Below, in pieces: positions 33,817-43,431 of a stretch of DNA of 64,000 nt. Location: positions 1 through 64,000 of the forward strand of contig JAFADG010000026.1 of the NCBI GenBank assembly GCA_023425025.1, in the 5' to 3' direction. This stretch comes from Bacillota bacterium. Its GTDB lineage: Bacteria; Bacillota; Clostridia; Christensenellales; Aristaeellaceae. The notes under the pieces were generated by a model, which was not told where the DNA came from, did no database searches, and saw only the letters and a program-made list of their open reading frames with translations. A program made the position numbers and the translations under genes. Each line of letters opens with the position of its first letter. The stretch's first letter is position 1.

Positions 33817-35082
33817 TTACGCGTGCTCCCCGCGGAGCCAGCGGTGTATTTCTTCCTCAATGATGTCGGCGGCGATCTTCGTGCCGTTCTCTTCCCGAAG
33901 GCGCATGCCCAGCTCCCTGGCGGCCACGCGGTAGGATTTGGTCTGGGTCAGGTTGGTAAGCGCCTTGGTCAGCCTTTCCACCGTCAGAAACTCCCGGCGG
34001 ATGGGCTTGGGCCCCAGGCCCAGCGCGCGAACCCGCATGCCCCAGAAGGGCTGGTCGCCGCCAAAGGGAATCACCAGCGTGGGCTTGCCGGCTTTCAGCC
34101 CGGCGGCGGTGGTACCGGCCCCGCCATGGTGCACCACGGCGGCCACCTGTTCAAACAGCCAGTCGTGGGGGATGTAGTCGGCCACGTAAATGCGGCTGGA
34201 ATTCGTCGCGACCTCCGAACCGCCCCAACCCTTTTGCAGTATTGCCCGTGTGCCGGAAGCCTCCACCGCTTCCAGCACGATGGAAAGGGTTTTGCCCATA
34301 TCGCCGGAGACCATGGAGCCAAAGCCGATGTACACCGGCTTCTCGCCGGCCTTCAAAAAGGCCTCCAAAGCAGGGTCGGGGGTGAAGTCCGGCGTCTTGT
34401 TCTCCATCCAGAAGCCGGTCATGTGAATGTGCTCGTTCCAGGAAATGGGTCTGGGCATCAAAAGCGGGCTGACGGCGTACAGCACCGGGATTTGGTGGCC
34501 GTTGACCGTGTAGTCGGGCTTGGGGCGGATTTTGCGCACGCGCATGCCCTGCTCCTTGCGCCAGCCGGTCAAGTACCTGCGCTCCAGGGAATTGATCAAA
34601 AGATAACCCACCTTGTAGGTCATCTTGTTCCAGGCCTTGCCGGCCTTTAAACCCGGCGCGGAGGAAATGGGCACCGCGTCGTTATAGTCCATGGGATAAT
34701 ATTGTGTCTGTATGCAGGGCACGTTGTTCTTTTCCGCGATGGAATACATGCTGGAGCCAAAAAACGTGGTGATGATGGCCTCGGCGCCCTGGCAGGCCGT
34801 CTGCATGTTTTGAAGCAGCGGGCCGGCCACCTCCTTGATAGCGTTTTGCACCCGCTGCAGGTAGTTGATGCCGTTGGTGCCCGGCTTCATGATGCTGGCC
34901 ATGAACTTGACCACATCGCCCGCCAGGGGGTAAAAATCAAGGCCCGCGTCCCTGACCATTTTTTCAAAGGGGTTGAAGGCCGCGATGCGGACCGTATGGC
35001 CCCGGCGTGTCAATTCCTGACCCAATATCACATAGGGCCGCACATCACCTGTTGAACCGATGCTGATCATGGTCAAACGCAT
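33817..35082 (-). CDS. Glycosyltransferase family 1 (UGT-like, sterol/macrolide glucosyltransferase branch)
   Basis: A 421-residue GT-B protein that moves a sugar from a nucleotide donor to a small lipophilic acceptor. N-lobe: MISIGSTGDVRPYVILGQEL. C-lobe: the donor signature HHGGAGTTAAGLKAGKPTLVIPFGGDQPFW at about residues 318-347, here named by its ends only: HHGGAGTTAAG and PFGGDQPFW. No signal peptide. ATG 35082 follows GGAGGGG; an earlier ATG lies in a stretch without a ribosome binding site. It stands alone with its own terminator. Possible acceptors are membrane lipids (as in diglucosyl-diglyceride synthesis) or plant compounds; the sequence does not decide. Confidence 0.85.
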   Translation of the reverse strand: MRLTMISIGSTGDVRPYVILGQELTRRGHTVRIAAFNPFEKMVRDAGLDFYPLAGDVVKFMASIMKPGTNGINYLQRVQNAIKEVAGPLLQNMQTACQGAEAIITTFFGSSMYSIAEKNNVPCIQTQYYPMDYNDAVPISSAPGLKAGKAWNKMTYKVGYLLINSLERRYLTGWRKEQGMRVRKIRPKPDYTVNGHQIPVLYAVSPLLMPRPISWNEHIHMTGFWMENKTPDFTPDPALEAFLKAGEKPVYIGFGSMVSGDMGKTLSIVLEAVEASGTRAILQKGWGGSEVATNSSRIYVADYIPHDWLFEQVAAVVHHGGAGTTAAGLKAGKPTLVIPFGGDQPFWGMRVRALGLGPKPIRREFLTVERLTKALTNLTQTKSYRVAARELGMRLREENGTKIAADIIEEEIHRWLRGEHA

Positions 35083-35215
35083 GATGTCCCCTCCTGAACG
35101 CACAATTAAGAGTCCTACACCAAGCTTTCCCCATCCGATGGCTTTCACTCAGTATACTTCATAGCGGTAAGGAATGCAACCATGGGCCTTTGCGCCACTC
35201 TGCCGACATCCGCAC

Positions 35216-35248
35216 GCAAAAAAGGAGTACCCCTTTTGAGGGTACTCC
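35216..35248 (-). terminator. Terminator of the secreted helical protein gene
   Basis: GGAGTACCC (35224-35232) pairs with GGGTACTCC (35240-35248); on the minus strand six T follow. Confidence 0.85.
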
Positions 35249-35271
35249 CGCAGGAAAGCAGCCTGCCTGCC

Positions 35272-36060
35272 CTATTTCCGGCCGTCCCGGCCGCCCTTGG
35301 GCAGGTTTTTGTTGTTGCTTTCATTGTTGCTTCCGTCGACGTTCCTGTCCATGCCCTGACGGAAATCCTTTATGCCGGTGCCGAACCCTTCAAACATCAG
35401 CCCCCTGCCCGCGATCCCCGCGTCCGCAAGCGTGCTGTTCAGCGTCTCCCGTGCCTGCCGCATGGTGCTGACGGCCGTCTGAATGACAGAGTTGGTGCTT
35501 GCGTTCTTCAGAACCGCCGCCCACAGGCCGCTTTCCCCCTGGGCGCCCAGCGCGCCGGCCTGATCCTGGGTCAGCTGCCCCGCTTCCGCCAGCGCCTGCA
35601 TGGCGGCCTTGCGCTCGTCGCCGGTTTTGGCGTTGGCCTCATAGTACGCCTTGTACTGCCGGGCGGTCCAGCCGGATTGGTCCAGCGCCTGCAGCGACTT
35701 TTGCGCGGCGCGCAGGGCTATGTAACTGTCCGCATCGGCCTGCGCCACAACGCCGGCAGTTACCAGATCGGAAAGCACCGCGTCCTCCACCTGTTCATAC
35801 AGCTTGATCGCGCTGTCATAGACGGCCTTCTGCTCCTGGGTGAGAGAGCTTGTATCCAAACTGTAGCCGTCTGGCGCAAAGCCACGGCCGCCCCGCCCGG
35901 GCATCGCCGCCCGAACCGTGGCGCCGGCGGCAGCTTCCGCCGCGGGAGCCTCCTGCGCGGTAGTTTCCGCCAGCGCCGCAAACGGAATCACGGCGGCAAG
36001 CAGCAGTGCCAGCAGCGCCGCTCCGTTTTTCATCTTTTGATGTGCCCTTTCCTTTGCCAT
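35272..36060 (-). CDS. Secreted alanine-rich helical protein (DUF2680-like repeats)
   Basis: A 262-residue exported protein. Signal peptide residues about 12-33 (GAALLALLLAAVIPFAALA). After a Gly/Arg-rich linker (MPGRGGRGFAPDG) come helical segments with the pattern LTxEQKAxYDxAIKLYEQVEDAVLSDLV, where x marks variable positions, LTQDQAGALGAQG and a C-terminal low-complexity SNNESNNKN tail. The LTQEQ/LTQDQ units recall DUF2680-type secreted proteins. ATG 36060 has AGGAG at good spacing; the frame runs on upstream into the opposite-strand gene, but that part is not coding. Function unknown. Confidence 0.62.
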   Translation of the reverse strand: MAKERAHQKMKNGAALLALLLAAVIPFAALAETTAQEAPAAEAAAGATVRAAMPGRGGRGFAPDGYSLDTSSLTQEQKAVYDSAIKLYEQVEDAVLSDLVTAGVVAQADADSYIALRAAQKSLQALDQSGWTARQYKAYYEANAKTGDERKAAMQALAEAGQLTQDQAGALGAQGESGLWAAVLKNASTNSVIQTAVSTMRQARETLNSTLADAGIAGRGLMFEGFGTGIKDFRQGMDRNVDGSNNESNNKNLPKGGRDGRK

Positions 36061-36319
36061 GTTCTTCATCTCCTGTTTTTTGATGGCCCGCATCCATTTA
36101 CGGACATACACAATATAACCCGTCATTGCGATAGAAGCATGACTGCATAATGGACGTTGTGTGAATCTATCGTGACCAGAAATCCTTGTTTTTTTTGCAT
36201 GCGGGTTTTTAGACAGCATGAAGAAAGTACGAAGCTGCATGTCATGGGAAAACCCAAACGGGAAAGGATAGAAAACAAGGGCGAAAATGTGTCCTGCCAA
36301 AAAGCAAAGGGGATACCGT

Positions 36320-37591
36320 ATGAAAATCGTCGTCGTGGGCGGAGGCTGGGCGGGCTGCGCCGCAGCCCTGGCTGCCGCAAAATCCGGGGCGGAGGTCACG
36401 CTGCTGGAGCGCACGGACATGCTGCTGGGCACGGGGCTGGTGGGCGGCATCATGCGCAACAACGCAAGGTTCACCGCGGCGGAGGAAATGACAGCCCTGG
36501 GCGGCGGCGAACTGTTTGGGCTTGCGGATGCGTGCCTGCGCCACAAAAGCGTTTCCTTTGCGGGCCATGAACACGCGGACCTGTACGATATCGCCCACAT
36601 GCCGGGCGCGGTTGAAAAGCGGCTTGCAAAAGCGGGTGTGAAGGTTGTCATGCCGGCCCGTGTCCACAGGGCGGACGCGGAGAAGGGCCGTGTGCTGCGC
36701 GTTCATGCCGGCGATGAAAATGCGTACGAGGCCGACGCTTTTGTGGATGCCACCGGCACCTTCGGCCCCATGAACAACTGTACAAAGCACGGCAACGGCT
36801 GCGTGATGTGCGTCATGCGCTGCCCAAGCTTCGGCGGCCGGGTCAGCCTTGCCGGCCTTGCAGGCGTAAAGGAAAAAACGGGCGTCAGAGAGGGCGGCGC
36901 GTTGGGCTCCATGAGCGGGGCCTGCAAGCTGATGAAGGACTCCCTATCCGAAGAGCTGCAAGCGCGCCTTGCCCGGGAGGGTGTTCTGGCCGTCCCCCTC
37001 CCGCCGGATCTTTCCACAAACCGCCTTTCCCGAAAGGCCTGCCAGCAGTACGCCCTGGAGGCTTTTCATGAAAACCTGATCGTATTGGACACCGGCCACG
37101 CCAAGCTGATGACACCGTTTCTGGAGCTTGATACGCTGCATCAAATTCCCGGCTTTGAAAATGCCCGCTACGAAGACCCCTACGCCGGGGGCCTGGGCAA
37201 CTCCATGCGCTTTTTCGATATGGCCCCCCGGGACGACGCCCTGCATGTAACAGGCCTTGAAAACGTATTTTGCGCCGGGGAAAAGGCGGGGCCCCTGGTA
37301 GGGCACACCGAAGCCATTGCAACCGGCGCGCTGGCCGGCCACAACGCGGCGCGCTGCGCCCTTCAGCTCGCGCCCCTCATACTCCCCCGAAGCCTTGCGG
37401 TGGGCGAGGCCATCGCCTATTCCCGGGAAAAAACGGCGGAGGATGCCGGACTTTCCCTGCGCTTCACCTTCTCCGGTTCGGTGCTGCTGGAAAGGCTCAC
37501 GGAACTGAATCTGTACACCACCGACATCTCCGCCATCCAAAAACGGGTGGCGGATGCGGGGCTTATAAACGCGCTTGCCCGGTTTGCCTAA
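36320..37591 (+). CDS. FAD-dependent oxidoreductase
   Basis: A 423-residue flavoprotein. It starts directly with the dinucleotide-binding motif MKIVVVGGGWAGCAAALAAAK, followed by the EVTLLERTDMLLGTGLVGGIM segment that places it near the FAD_oxidored/GidA-like group. A cysteine-rich stretch NGCVMCVMRCPSFGG (about residues 158-172) could bind metal or act in redox chemistry. The C-terminal FAD loop FCAGEKAGPLVGHTEAIATG is well conserved. AAAGGGGA precedes the ATG. The next plus-strand gene, an ion or organic-acid carrier, starts about 110 bases later. Substrate unknown. Confidence 0.78.
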   Translation: MKIVVVGGGWAGCAAALAAAKSGAEVTLLERTDMLLGTGLVGGIMRNNARFTAAEEMTALGGGELFGLADACLRHKSVSFAGHEHADLYDIAHMPGAVEKRLAKAGVKVVMPARVHRADAEKGRVLRVHAGDENAYEADAFVDATGTFGPMNNCTKHGNGCVMCVMRCPSFGGRVSLAGLAGVKEKTGVREGGALGSMSGACKLMKDSLSEELQARLAREGVLAVPLPPDLSTNRLSRKACQQYALEAFHENLIVLDTGHAKLMTPFLELDTLHQIPGFENARYEDPYAGGLGNSMRFFDMAPRDDALHVTGLENVFCAGEKAGPLVGHTEAIATGALAGHNAARCALQLAPLILPRSLAVGEAIAYSREKTAEDAGLSLRFTFSGSVLLERLTELNLYTTDISAIQKRVADAGLINALARFA

Positions 37592-37704
37592 AGGTCCGGC
37601 GGCCTTGTTATTTTTGGCTGTGCATAGGATATGCAAGCAATGATGCGTATGATACAATAGGTGTATTCTGGACGTTGGAATAGAATACACAAGGAGGCTT
37701 GCGC

Positions 37705-38970
37705 ATGGTTCTTGCTCTTGTCATTTTCATCGCTACCTACGCCCTGCTCCTGGTTTTCCCCAAAATCCGGGCGTACATTGCCTTTGCCTCGGCCGTCTCG
37801 TTCGTTGTCATCGGTACGCTCCCCGGGCAGAACGTGCTTCCCGCGGTGGACTGGAACGTGCTGATGATGATCGCGGGTACCATGGGCACTGTGTATCTGT
37901 TCATCGAATCGAAGATGCCGGCCCGGATGGCGGACTACATTATTGAAAAGACGCCCAATGTCAAGTGGGCCATCATCGCGCTGGCGCTGTTCGCCGGCAT
38001 CATTTCCGCCTTTGTGGACAATGTGGCCACCGTTTTGATGGTTGCCCCCGTGGCGCTGACCATCGCCAAAAAGTTGAAGATCTCCCCCGTGCCCAGCATC
38101 ATCTGCATCGCCATTTCCTCCAATTTGCAGGGCGCGGCCACCCTGGTGGGCGACACCACCTCCATACTGCTGGGCGGCTATGCCGGCATGGACTTTTTGG
38201 ATTTCTTCTTTTTCAAAGGCCGTATCGGCATGTTCTTTGTGGTGCAGGTGGGCGCCGTCGTATCGGCGCTGATGCTGCTGCTGGTGTTCAGAAAGCAGAG
38301 CCAGCCGGTGCATTTGACGGAAAAAACGGAGGTCGAGGATTATTTCCCCTCCTTCCTGCTGCTTGGCACCGTGGTGCTGCTGATCCTGGCCTCCTTTATC
38401 CCCGTCAAACCGGCCACCACCAACGGCATCATCTGCATCAGCCTGATGGCGATCGGCATCATCAGGGAAATGATACGCACAAGGGACGTACGGGCGTTTG
38501 TAAGGGTCGTCAGGGAAATCGACTTTTTCACGCTCCTGCTTCTGGGCAGCCTGTTTGTCGTCATCGAGGGCATCAAGCAAGCCGGCGTGGTGGATGAAAT
38601 CGCCAAGCTGTTCGTTACATTAAGCGGCAACAGCCTGTTCCTGGTCTATTCGCTGCTTGTATGGGCGTCGGTGCTGCTGTCGGCGTTCATCGACAACATC
38701 CCCTACATCGCCACCATGCTGCCGGTAACTTCCAGCATTGCCACGCAGCTTGGGGTCGATCCCACCATATTGTACTTCGGGCTGCTGGCCGGGGCCACCC
38801 TGGGCGGCAACCTGACGCCCATCGGCGCGTCGGCCAACATTACGGCCCTGGGCATCCTGCGCAAGGAAGGGCATGAGGTCGCCACCGGTACGTTCATGAA
38901 GATCAGCGTGCCCTTCACCCTGGCGGCGGTGCTTTCGGGATACATCCTCATCTGGTTCATCTGGCGGTAA
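37705..38970 (+). CDS. SLC13/ArsB-type transporter (IT superfamily)
   Basis: A 421-residue membrane protein with about eleven helices. Family marks: SAFVDNVATVLMVAPVALTIAKK in the first half (ends given: SAFVDNVATV and ALTIAKK) and, in the second, SAFIDNIPYIATMLPV and GATLGGNLTPIGASANITA. The duplicated DN motif is typical of ArsB, NhaD and SLC13 carriers. Substrate could be dicarboxylate, anion or arsenite. ATG 37705 lies just behind AAGGAGG; TTG 37699 overlaps it. It ends at a strong terminator. Confidence 0.85.
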   Translation: MVLALVIFIATYALLLVFPKIRAYIAFASAVSFVVIGTLPGQNVLPAVDWNVLMMIAGTMGTVYLFIESKMPARMADYIIEKTPNVKWAIIALALFAGIISAFVDNVATVLMVAPVALTIAKKLKISPVPSIICIAISSNLQGAATLVGDTTSILLGGYAGMDFLDFFFFKGRIGMFFVVQVGAVVSALMLLLVFRKQSQPVHLTEKTEVEDYFPSFLLLGTVVLLILASFIPVKPATTNGIICISLMAIGIIREMIRTRDVRAFVRVVREIDFFTLLLLGSLFVVIEGIKQAGVVDEIAKLFVTLSGNSLFLVYSLLVWASVLLSAFIDNIPYIATMLPVTSSIATQLGVDPTILYFGLLAGATLGGNLTPIGASANITALGILRKEGHEVATGTFMKISVPFTLAAVLSGYILIWFIWR

Positions 38971-38976
38971 TCAAAA

Positions 38977-39008
38977 AGGGACTGTCCGGAAACGGGCAGT
39001 CCTTTTTT
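38977..39008 (+). terminator. Terminator after the SLC13/ArsB-like gene
   Basis: GGACTGTCC (38979-38987) pairs with GGGCAGTCC (38994-39002), followed by six T. Confidence 0.85.
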
Positions 39009-39037
39009 AGCACGCAGGCGGGTTGCGATGCGCGGGC

Positions 39038-39056
39038 GGGCGATTTTCAATCGCCC
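39038..39056. repeat. Family B short palindrome
   Basis: GGGCGATTTTCAATCGCCC. A degenerate half-copy (ATATCATTCGCCC) lies at about 39143-39155. These, with two terminators, make up the 307-base gap 38971-39277. Confidence 0.7.
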
Positions 39057-39221
39057 CGACGGCTGTAAAGAATTTTTGGCCTTTCTTCCGGATTGCGCAT
39101 GCTCTGGCAGAGAGGCCAACAAACATATAGCGGTGTAGGGGGAATATCATTCGCCCGCGGAGCCCCGCCTTCATAAAGCCTAAGGGAAGCATGACCCTGT
39201 TCCTATCTCCAAAATGGGAAA

Positions 39222-39256
39222 CCCCCGGAGCGTGAACTTGATACACACTCCGGGGG
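39222..39256 (-). terminator. Terminator of hppA
   Basis: CCCCCGGAG (39222-39230) pairs with CTCCGGGGG (39248-39256); on the minus strand TTTCCC follows. Confidence 0.75.
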
Positions 39257-39277
39257 CCCATTGCTTATACAGGCATA

Positions 39278-41350
39278 TTACTTGATCAGGGAAGCACTCA
39301 GGAACATGGCCGCGGTCAGGGAAGCGATCAGGGAGACCACAGTCACCTGGGTGTTGATGGAGGGGCCGGCGGTATCCTTGAAGGGATCGCCAACCGTGTC
39401 GCCGATAACGGCCGCCTTGTGGGCGTCGGAGCCCTTGCCGCCGCTGTTGCCGGCTTCGATGAACTTCTTGGCATTGTCCCACAGGCCGCCCGCGTTGCTC
39501 ATGAGCAGCGCCAGCAAAAGCCCACAGGTGATGTTGCCGGTCAGGTAGCCGCTGATGGCGTTGACGCCGCCGACAAAGCCGACAACCAGCGTCACCACGA
39601 TGGCCATCAGGCCGGCGGGGATCAGTTCCTTCAAAGCGCCGACGGTGGCGATGTCGATGCACTTTTCATACTCGGGGTGCACGCCGGGCTTGCCTTCGCG
39701 CAGACCCTTGATTTCCTTGAACTGGCGGTGGATTTCAGCCACCATGCGCTGCGCGTTGCGGTTGACGCCCATCATCAGCATGGCGGAGAACACGGCGGGC
39801 ACAGCCACGCCCACCAGCAGGCCGAAGAATACCGTGGGGTTCATCAGGTCAAAGACAACTGTCGCGCCTTCGCCCATAGCCTGCTGCACGATTTCCTGGA
39901 AAGCGCCCAAGAGAGCGATAACGGTAAGACCCGCGGCGCCGATGGCAAAGCCCTTGGTAATGGCCTTGGCGGTGTTGCCGGCGGCGTCCAGTTCGTCGGT
40001 GATTTCCAGCACCTTTTCGCCCAGGCCGCCCATTTCGGCCACGCCGCGGGCGTTGTCCACGATGGGGCCGTAAGCGTCATTGGAGATGATCATGCCGACG
40101 ACAGACAGCATGCCGATGGCGGAGAAAGCGATACCCAGCATAGCGTAGCCGGGGCCGATGGAGGCGCACAGGTTGTAGGACAAAAGGGCCGCCAGGCCGA
40201 TGCCGCACAGGGAGGGGAAAGCGGAAATGAAGCCGTAGCTGATGCCGGAAAGGATGGTGAAGGCGGGGCCGCTCTTGCAGGCCTCGGCCACCTTGGCCAC
40301 AGGCTTTTTGTCATCGCCGGTAAAGAATTCGCTGGTGAAGCCGATGACGACGCCGGCGACCATGCCCAGCATGGCGGCGCCCCACAGGCGCAGGTCATAA
40401 CCGTTGGCCGCGCCGCCCAGCAGGAAGGCAGCCAGGGTAAGCACGGCGAAGATGCCGCAGGTCAGGTACGTACCGTTGTTCAGCGCCTTGCCGGGGTTGC
40501 CGTCCTTGCCGACCCTGGATACGAACACGCCGATGATGGAGGCCAGCAGGCCCAGCGAGCCAAAGCAGAAGATCAGGTTCAGGTTGCTCTGGCCAAGGCC
40601 CAGGGCGATCACCATGGCCGCGGCGATGGAAGCCACCTGGGAATCGAACAGGTCGGCGCCCATGCCGGCCACGTCGCCCACGTTGTCGCCTACGTTGTCG
40701 GCGATAACGGCAGGGTTGCGGGGGTCATCCTCGGGGATGCCCAGTTCCACCTTGCCGGTCAGGTCGGCCGCGATGTCGGCGGTCTTGGTGAAGATGCCGC
40801 CGCCGGCCTTGGCAAACAGGGCCAGGGAGCTGGCGCCAAAGGAGAAGGCCAGCACCACGTCATGATCACCGGGGAAGATGATGGACAAGAGGGCCGCGCC
40901 AGCCAGAGCGGTGCCCACCACGGCCATGCCCATGACGGCGCCGCCGCGGAAGCCCGCCATGAAGGAGGGCGCCAGGCCCTCGCGGGCGGCGGTGGCAGCC
41001 TTCACATTGGCAATGGTGGCAATGGAAATGCCCACCCAGCCCGCCAGCCCGGAGAGCACGGAACCGGCGAGGTAGGAAACCACCATCCAGATGCCCTTGA
41101 CAACGCTGCCTTGCGTGCCCCAGATGGGATGGGGGAAGAACAGGAACAGCAAAACGGATACGGCGGCCATAAAGATGGCCAGGATCCTGTATTCCCGCTT
41201 CAAAAAGGTGAAAGCGCCTTTGCGGATGAGCTGTCCGATGCCGGCAAGAGGGCCTTCCGCGGTGGGGAGCTTCTCCACCCAGCGGTAGAAATAGAAGGCG
41301 ACGACAAAGGAAATAACAGATACGGCCAGAGCGATCCATGCCCAATTCAT
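39278..41350 (-). CDS. hppA: Membrane-bound proton-translocating pyrophosphatase
   Basis: A 690-residue, roughly 16-helix protein that splits pyrophosphate and pumps cations outward, saving energy from biosynthetic PPi. Active-site motifs: DIAADLTGKVE, IADNVGDNVGDVAGMGADLF and the C-terminal DNAKKFIE...KGSDAHKAAVIGDTVGDPFKD pieces. The potassium-dependence site reads GNTAKA (about residue 455): Lys where K+-dependent enzymes carry Ala, so it should be K+-independent, and such enzymes are usually H+ pumps. ATG 41350 follows AAGGAG. The frame runs open upstream, but the added residues are not family-like. Confidence 0.95.
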   Translation of the reverse strand: MNWAWIALAVSVISFVVAFYFYRWVEKLPTAEGPLAGIGQLIRKGAFTFLKREYRILAIFMAAVSVLLFLFFPHPIWGTQGSVVKGIWMVVSYLAGSVLSGLAGWVGISIATIANVKAATAAREGLAPSFMAGFRGGAVMGMAVVGTALAGAALLSIIFPGDHDVVLAFSFGASSLALFAKAGGGIFTKTADIAADLTGKVELGIPEDDPRNPAVIADNVGDNVGDVAGMGADLFDSQVASIAAAMVIALGLGQSNLNLIFCFGSLGLLASIIGVFVSRVGKDGNPGKALNNGTYLTCGIFAVLTLAAFLLGGAANGYDLRLWGAAMLGMVAGVVIGFTSEFFTGDDKKPVAKVAEACKSGPAFTILSGISYGFISAFPSLCGIGLAALLSYNLCASIGPGYAMLGIAFSAIGMLSVVGMIISNDAYGPIVDNARGVAEMGGLGEKVLEITDELDAAGNTAKAITKGFAIGAAGLTVIALLGAFQEIVQQAMGEGATVVFDLMNPTVFFGLLVGVAVPAVFSAMLMMGVNRNAQRMVAEIHRQFKEIKGLREGKPGVHPEYEKCIDIATVGALKELIPAGLMAIVVTLVVGFVGGVNAISGYLTGNITCGLLLALLMSNAGGLWDNAKKFIEAGNSGGKGSDAHKAAVIGDTVGDPFKDTAGPSINTQVTVVSLIASLTAAMFLSASLIK

Positions 41351-41461
41351 AGCAATCCCACTCCTTGTCTTGTTTGCATTTTGGCAAATGATTCCTGATA
41401 AATGCCGTCTTCCCGAGGCCATGCCGAGCCGGCCAGACTGGCACGCCGGGGCCAAAGCGTA

Positions 41462-41845
41462 TTATAAGGGCGGCGCATGACCTCCAGTCCGGGAAGCCAA
41501 TTCACTCAGCGGCCTTTTAAACATCATGCTGCGCAGAGCATGACAGACCGCCAACTGCCGGCTGGGCAGCTTTGGTTCCAATGCGGGAAGGGATAGCAAA
41601 GCTTCCCCCTCCTGCGTGTAAAACAAAGACTGCGCTGGCGTCATGCCCCCGCGGGAAGCGGCGCCGTGGTTATCCCGGCCGTCCTCCCCTGGCGTCGGCT
41701 CTCCAGCCTGCGTATAGGATAAACCCGCCAAAGAATATGCGGCATGCACCATGTCCATGCCGCCTTGCGTGCAGGCGGCGAAAAACCAGGCAAGCGCAAA
41801 CAGGATGGCTATCCATCCAGCGCGCCGGGCTGTTCGCTGCCGCAT
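41462..41845 (-). CDS. Small putative lipoprotein
   Basis: A 127-residue protein. A short basic head (RQRTARRAG) and a hydrophobic stretch lead to a lipobox-like WFFAACTQGG, so it may be attached to the membrane at that cysteine. The remainder is low in conserved features. ATG 41845 is chosen since GGAG stands seven bases upstream. It lies 111 bases before hppA on the same strand, perhaps in the same transcript. It could still be a non-coding frame. Confidence 0.4.
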   Translation of the reverse strand: MRQRTARRAGWIAILFALAWFFAACTQGGMDMVHAAYSLAGLSYTQAGEPTPGEDGRDNHGAASRGGMTPAQSLFYTQEGEALLSLPALEPKLPSRQLAVCHALRSMMFKRPLSELASRTGGHAPPL

Positions 41846-41961
41846 GTGCATTCTCCTCAAAAATTACTCCGATTCTATCATATAACAGCAGAATTGTGAT
41901 GTCAAATATCAACTGGAAAAAAAACAAATTTCATACCGTGTATGTACTTGTCCGCAAAAAC

Positions 41962-42016
41962 AGCGCCCCGGCCGCGTTCAGCATCCTGGCTGAAAATGGT
42001 CTGGGCGCGTTTTTTT
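41962..42016. terminator. Bidirectional terminator downstream of the GltS-like gene
   Basis: GCGCCC near 41962-41972 pairs with GGGCGC near 42003-42008. T-runs occur on both sides (TTTTTTT on plus, TTTTT on minus). The minus orientation ends the GltS-like gene. Confidence 0.6.
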
Positions 42017-42044
42017 CTTGCCAAAGATCCGGTTTTCGTTTCTG

Positions 42045-43412
42045 TCAGCCCTTTTTGCTGCCCTTGTACATGACAAAGATCAAAACCACCATGTACACGG
42101 CGGCAAGCCCAAGGGTCAAAAGCAGCATGGGCACGGATTTGGCAGCCAGGCCGATGAGTATCAACAGCGGCGCGCCCAGCACAATGCCGAAGCTGGAACC
42201 GGTGATCAGATTGTTGGCCGCGGGGGTCTTGAAGACGGGATCCAACTGCCGAAGCAAGATCACGCCCGAGCTGATGGTGCCCGTCAGCATGCCGTACATG
42301 GAGACGAAGGCCTCCTCCTCATAGCCGGGGTAGACCACCTTGCACAGCCAGCGCAGGTAATAAAAGGTGGTGACGCCGCCGATGACCGCCATCAGCAGGA
42401 AGGGCACCCACAGGCCGGAAAGCTCCGAAAAATTGATGGAGGAAATGCCCGACACGATCATCAGATCAAAGGCCAGGCCGGAAATGCGGCTCAAAAGATA
42501 ATTGTTTTGATACTGCCGCGTCATGATGTTGGATTTGCGCAGCGCCTTGAAGATGACACGGATGAGCAGCGCCACCATGGAGCCGATAATGAAGTTGAAG
42601 CCCCACAGCAAAGGCGACAGCATATCGCCAAGGCTTGGGGAGGCGGCCCCGATTAATTTGGTCAGCCCCAGGGTCACAAGGTAGGTGAGCAAATACGCCA
42701 GCAGCACCAGGCACATTTGTATGGACAGCCTGTCCACCGATTCGGACAGCGGCGCTTCGCCCTTGTCCTCAAAGGTGTCCACGGTGATGGAGCCGGATAT
42801 AAGTTCGTTTGCCCCGCCCACGCGCCTGCCCTTTCGGGAGAGCACGTTCAGGTAGATGACGCCCACCACGCAGGCGCACAGGTAGCCGGCCGCCGCCAGC
42901 GAAAGGCCGAAGGACTGGCCGCCAACAAAGCCCAGGGCCTCATAGGTGCTGCCCACGTTGTTGGCCTGGCCGGCGCCCTGGCCGTAGCCCATGGGCAAAA
43001 GGATGCCCGAGGCCTTGAAAAGGTCCGGCATGAAGGTGTAGCTGAGCGCCAGGGAAATCAATAGCCCCGCCACCGCCTGCATCATGTAGGTGCTGATGAT
43101 CAGCGCGCCGGACAAAAAGCCCTTGCCCTTTGATTTGTCGCCCTCCGCCTCGCTGCGCAGGGACAGGGCGATAAAGCCGATGGCAATGCCGTGGTAGGTG
43201 ACCATTTCCAAGAAGGCCGCGGGCAGCTTCAATATGCCAAGGCTTCTTACCGCCAGCAGCAAAAACCCTGCCAGCACGGCGGTGGGCATCAGCGATTTGC
43301 GGATGATGCTGCTCTTGCGCAGCAGCACGTTGGCGATCAACAGCGCGCCGGCCAGGATGCCCATGTTGATAAAGAAATTCCAAAGACCTGTGTTGGCGGC
43401 AGAGTAGTCCAA
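42045..43412 (-). CDS. GltS-like sodium:glutamate/anion symporter
   Basis: A 455-residue carrier with about twelve helices. It matches the GltS family, including the re-entrant glycine-rich segment PMGYGQGAGQANNVGSTYE and LTGTISSGVILLRQLDPVF with AANNLITGSSFG in the second half. GltS proteins take up glutamate with sodium; substrate of this longer variant is uncertain. It begins 20 bases after the PlsC-like gene and shares its transcript. The start is an ATG after AAGGGAAC. Confidence 0.83.
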   Translation of the reverse strand: MDYSAANTGLWNFFINMGILAGALLIANVLLRKSSIIRKSLMPTAVLAGFLLLAVRSLGILKLPAAFLEMVTYHGIAIGFIALSLRSEAEGDKSKGKGFLSGALIISTYMMQAVAGLLISLALSYTFMPDLFKASGILLPMGYGQGAGQANNVGSTYEALGFVGGQSFGLSLAAAGYLCACVVGVIYLNVLSRKGRRVGGANELISGSITVDTFEDKGEAPLSESVDRLSIQMCLVLLAYLLTYLVTLGLTKLIGAASPSLGDMLSPLLWGFNFIIGSMVALLIRVIFKALRKSNIMTRQYQNNYLLSRISGLAFDLMIVSGISSINFSELSGLWVPFLLMAVIGGVTTFYYLRWLCKVVYPGYEEEAFVSMYGMLTGTISSGVILLRQLDPVFKTPAANNLITGSSFGIVLGAPLLILIGLAAKSVPMLLLTLGLAAVYMVVLIFVMYKGSKKG

Positions 43413-43431
43413 GCGGGTTCCCTTCTTTCTA

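Noticed and set aside
36061..36651. N-terminal extension of the secreted helical protein gene
   Set aside because: The frame is open but runs opposite the FAD oxidoreductase and through its promoter region. The signal peptide and ribosome binding site place the start at 36060.
39419..41398. A 659-codon open frame on the plus strand
   Set aside because: It lies fully opposite hppA, its product is an unnatural Gly/His/Ala-rich string, and it has no ribosome binding site. It is a shadow of a GC-rich gene.
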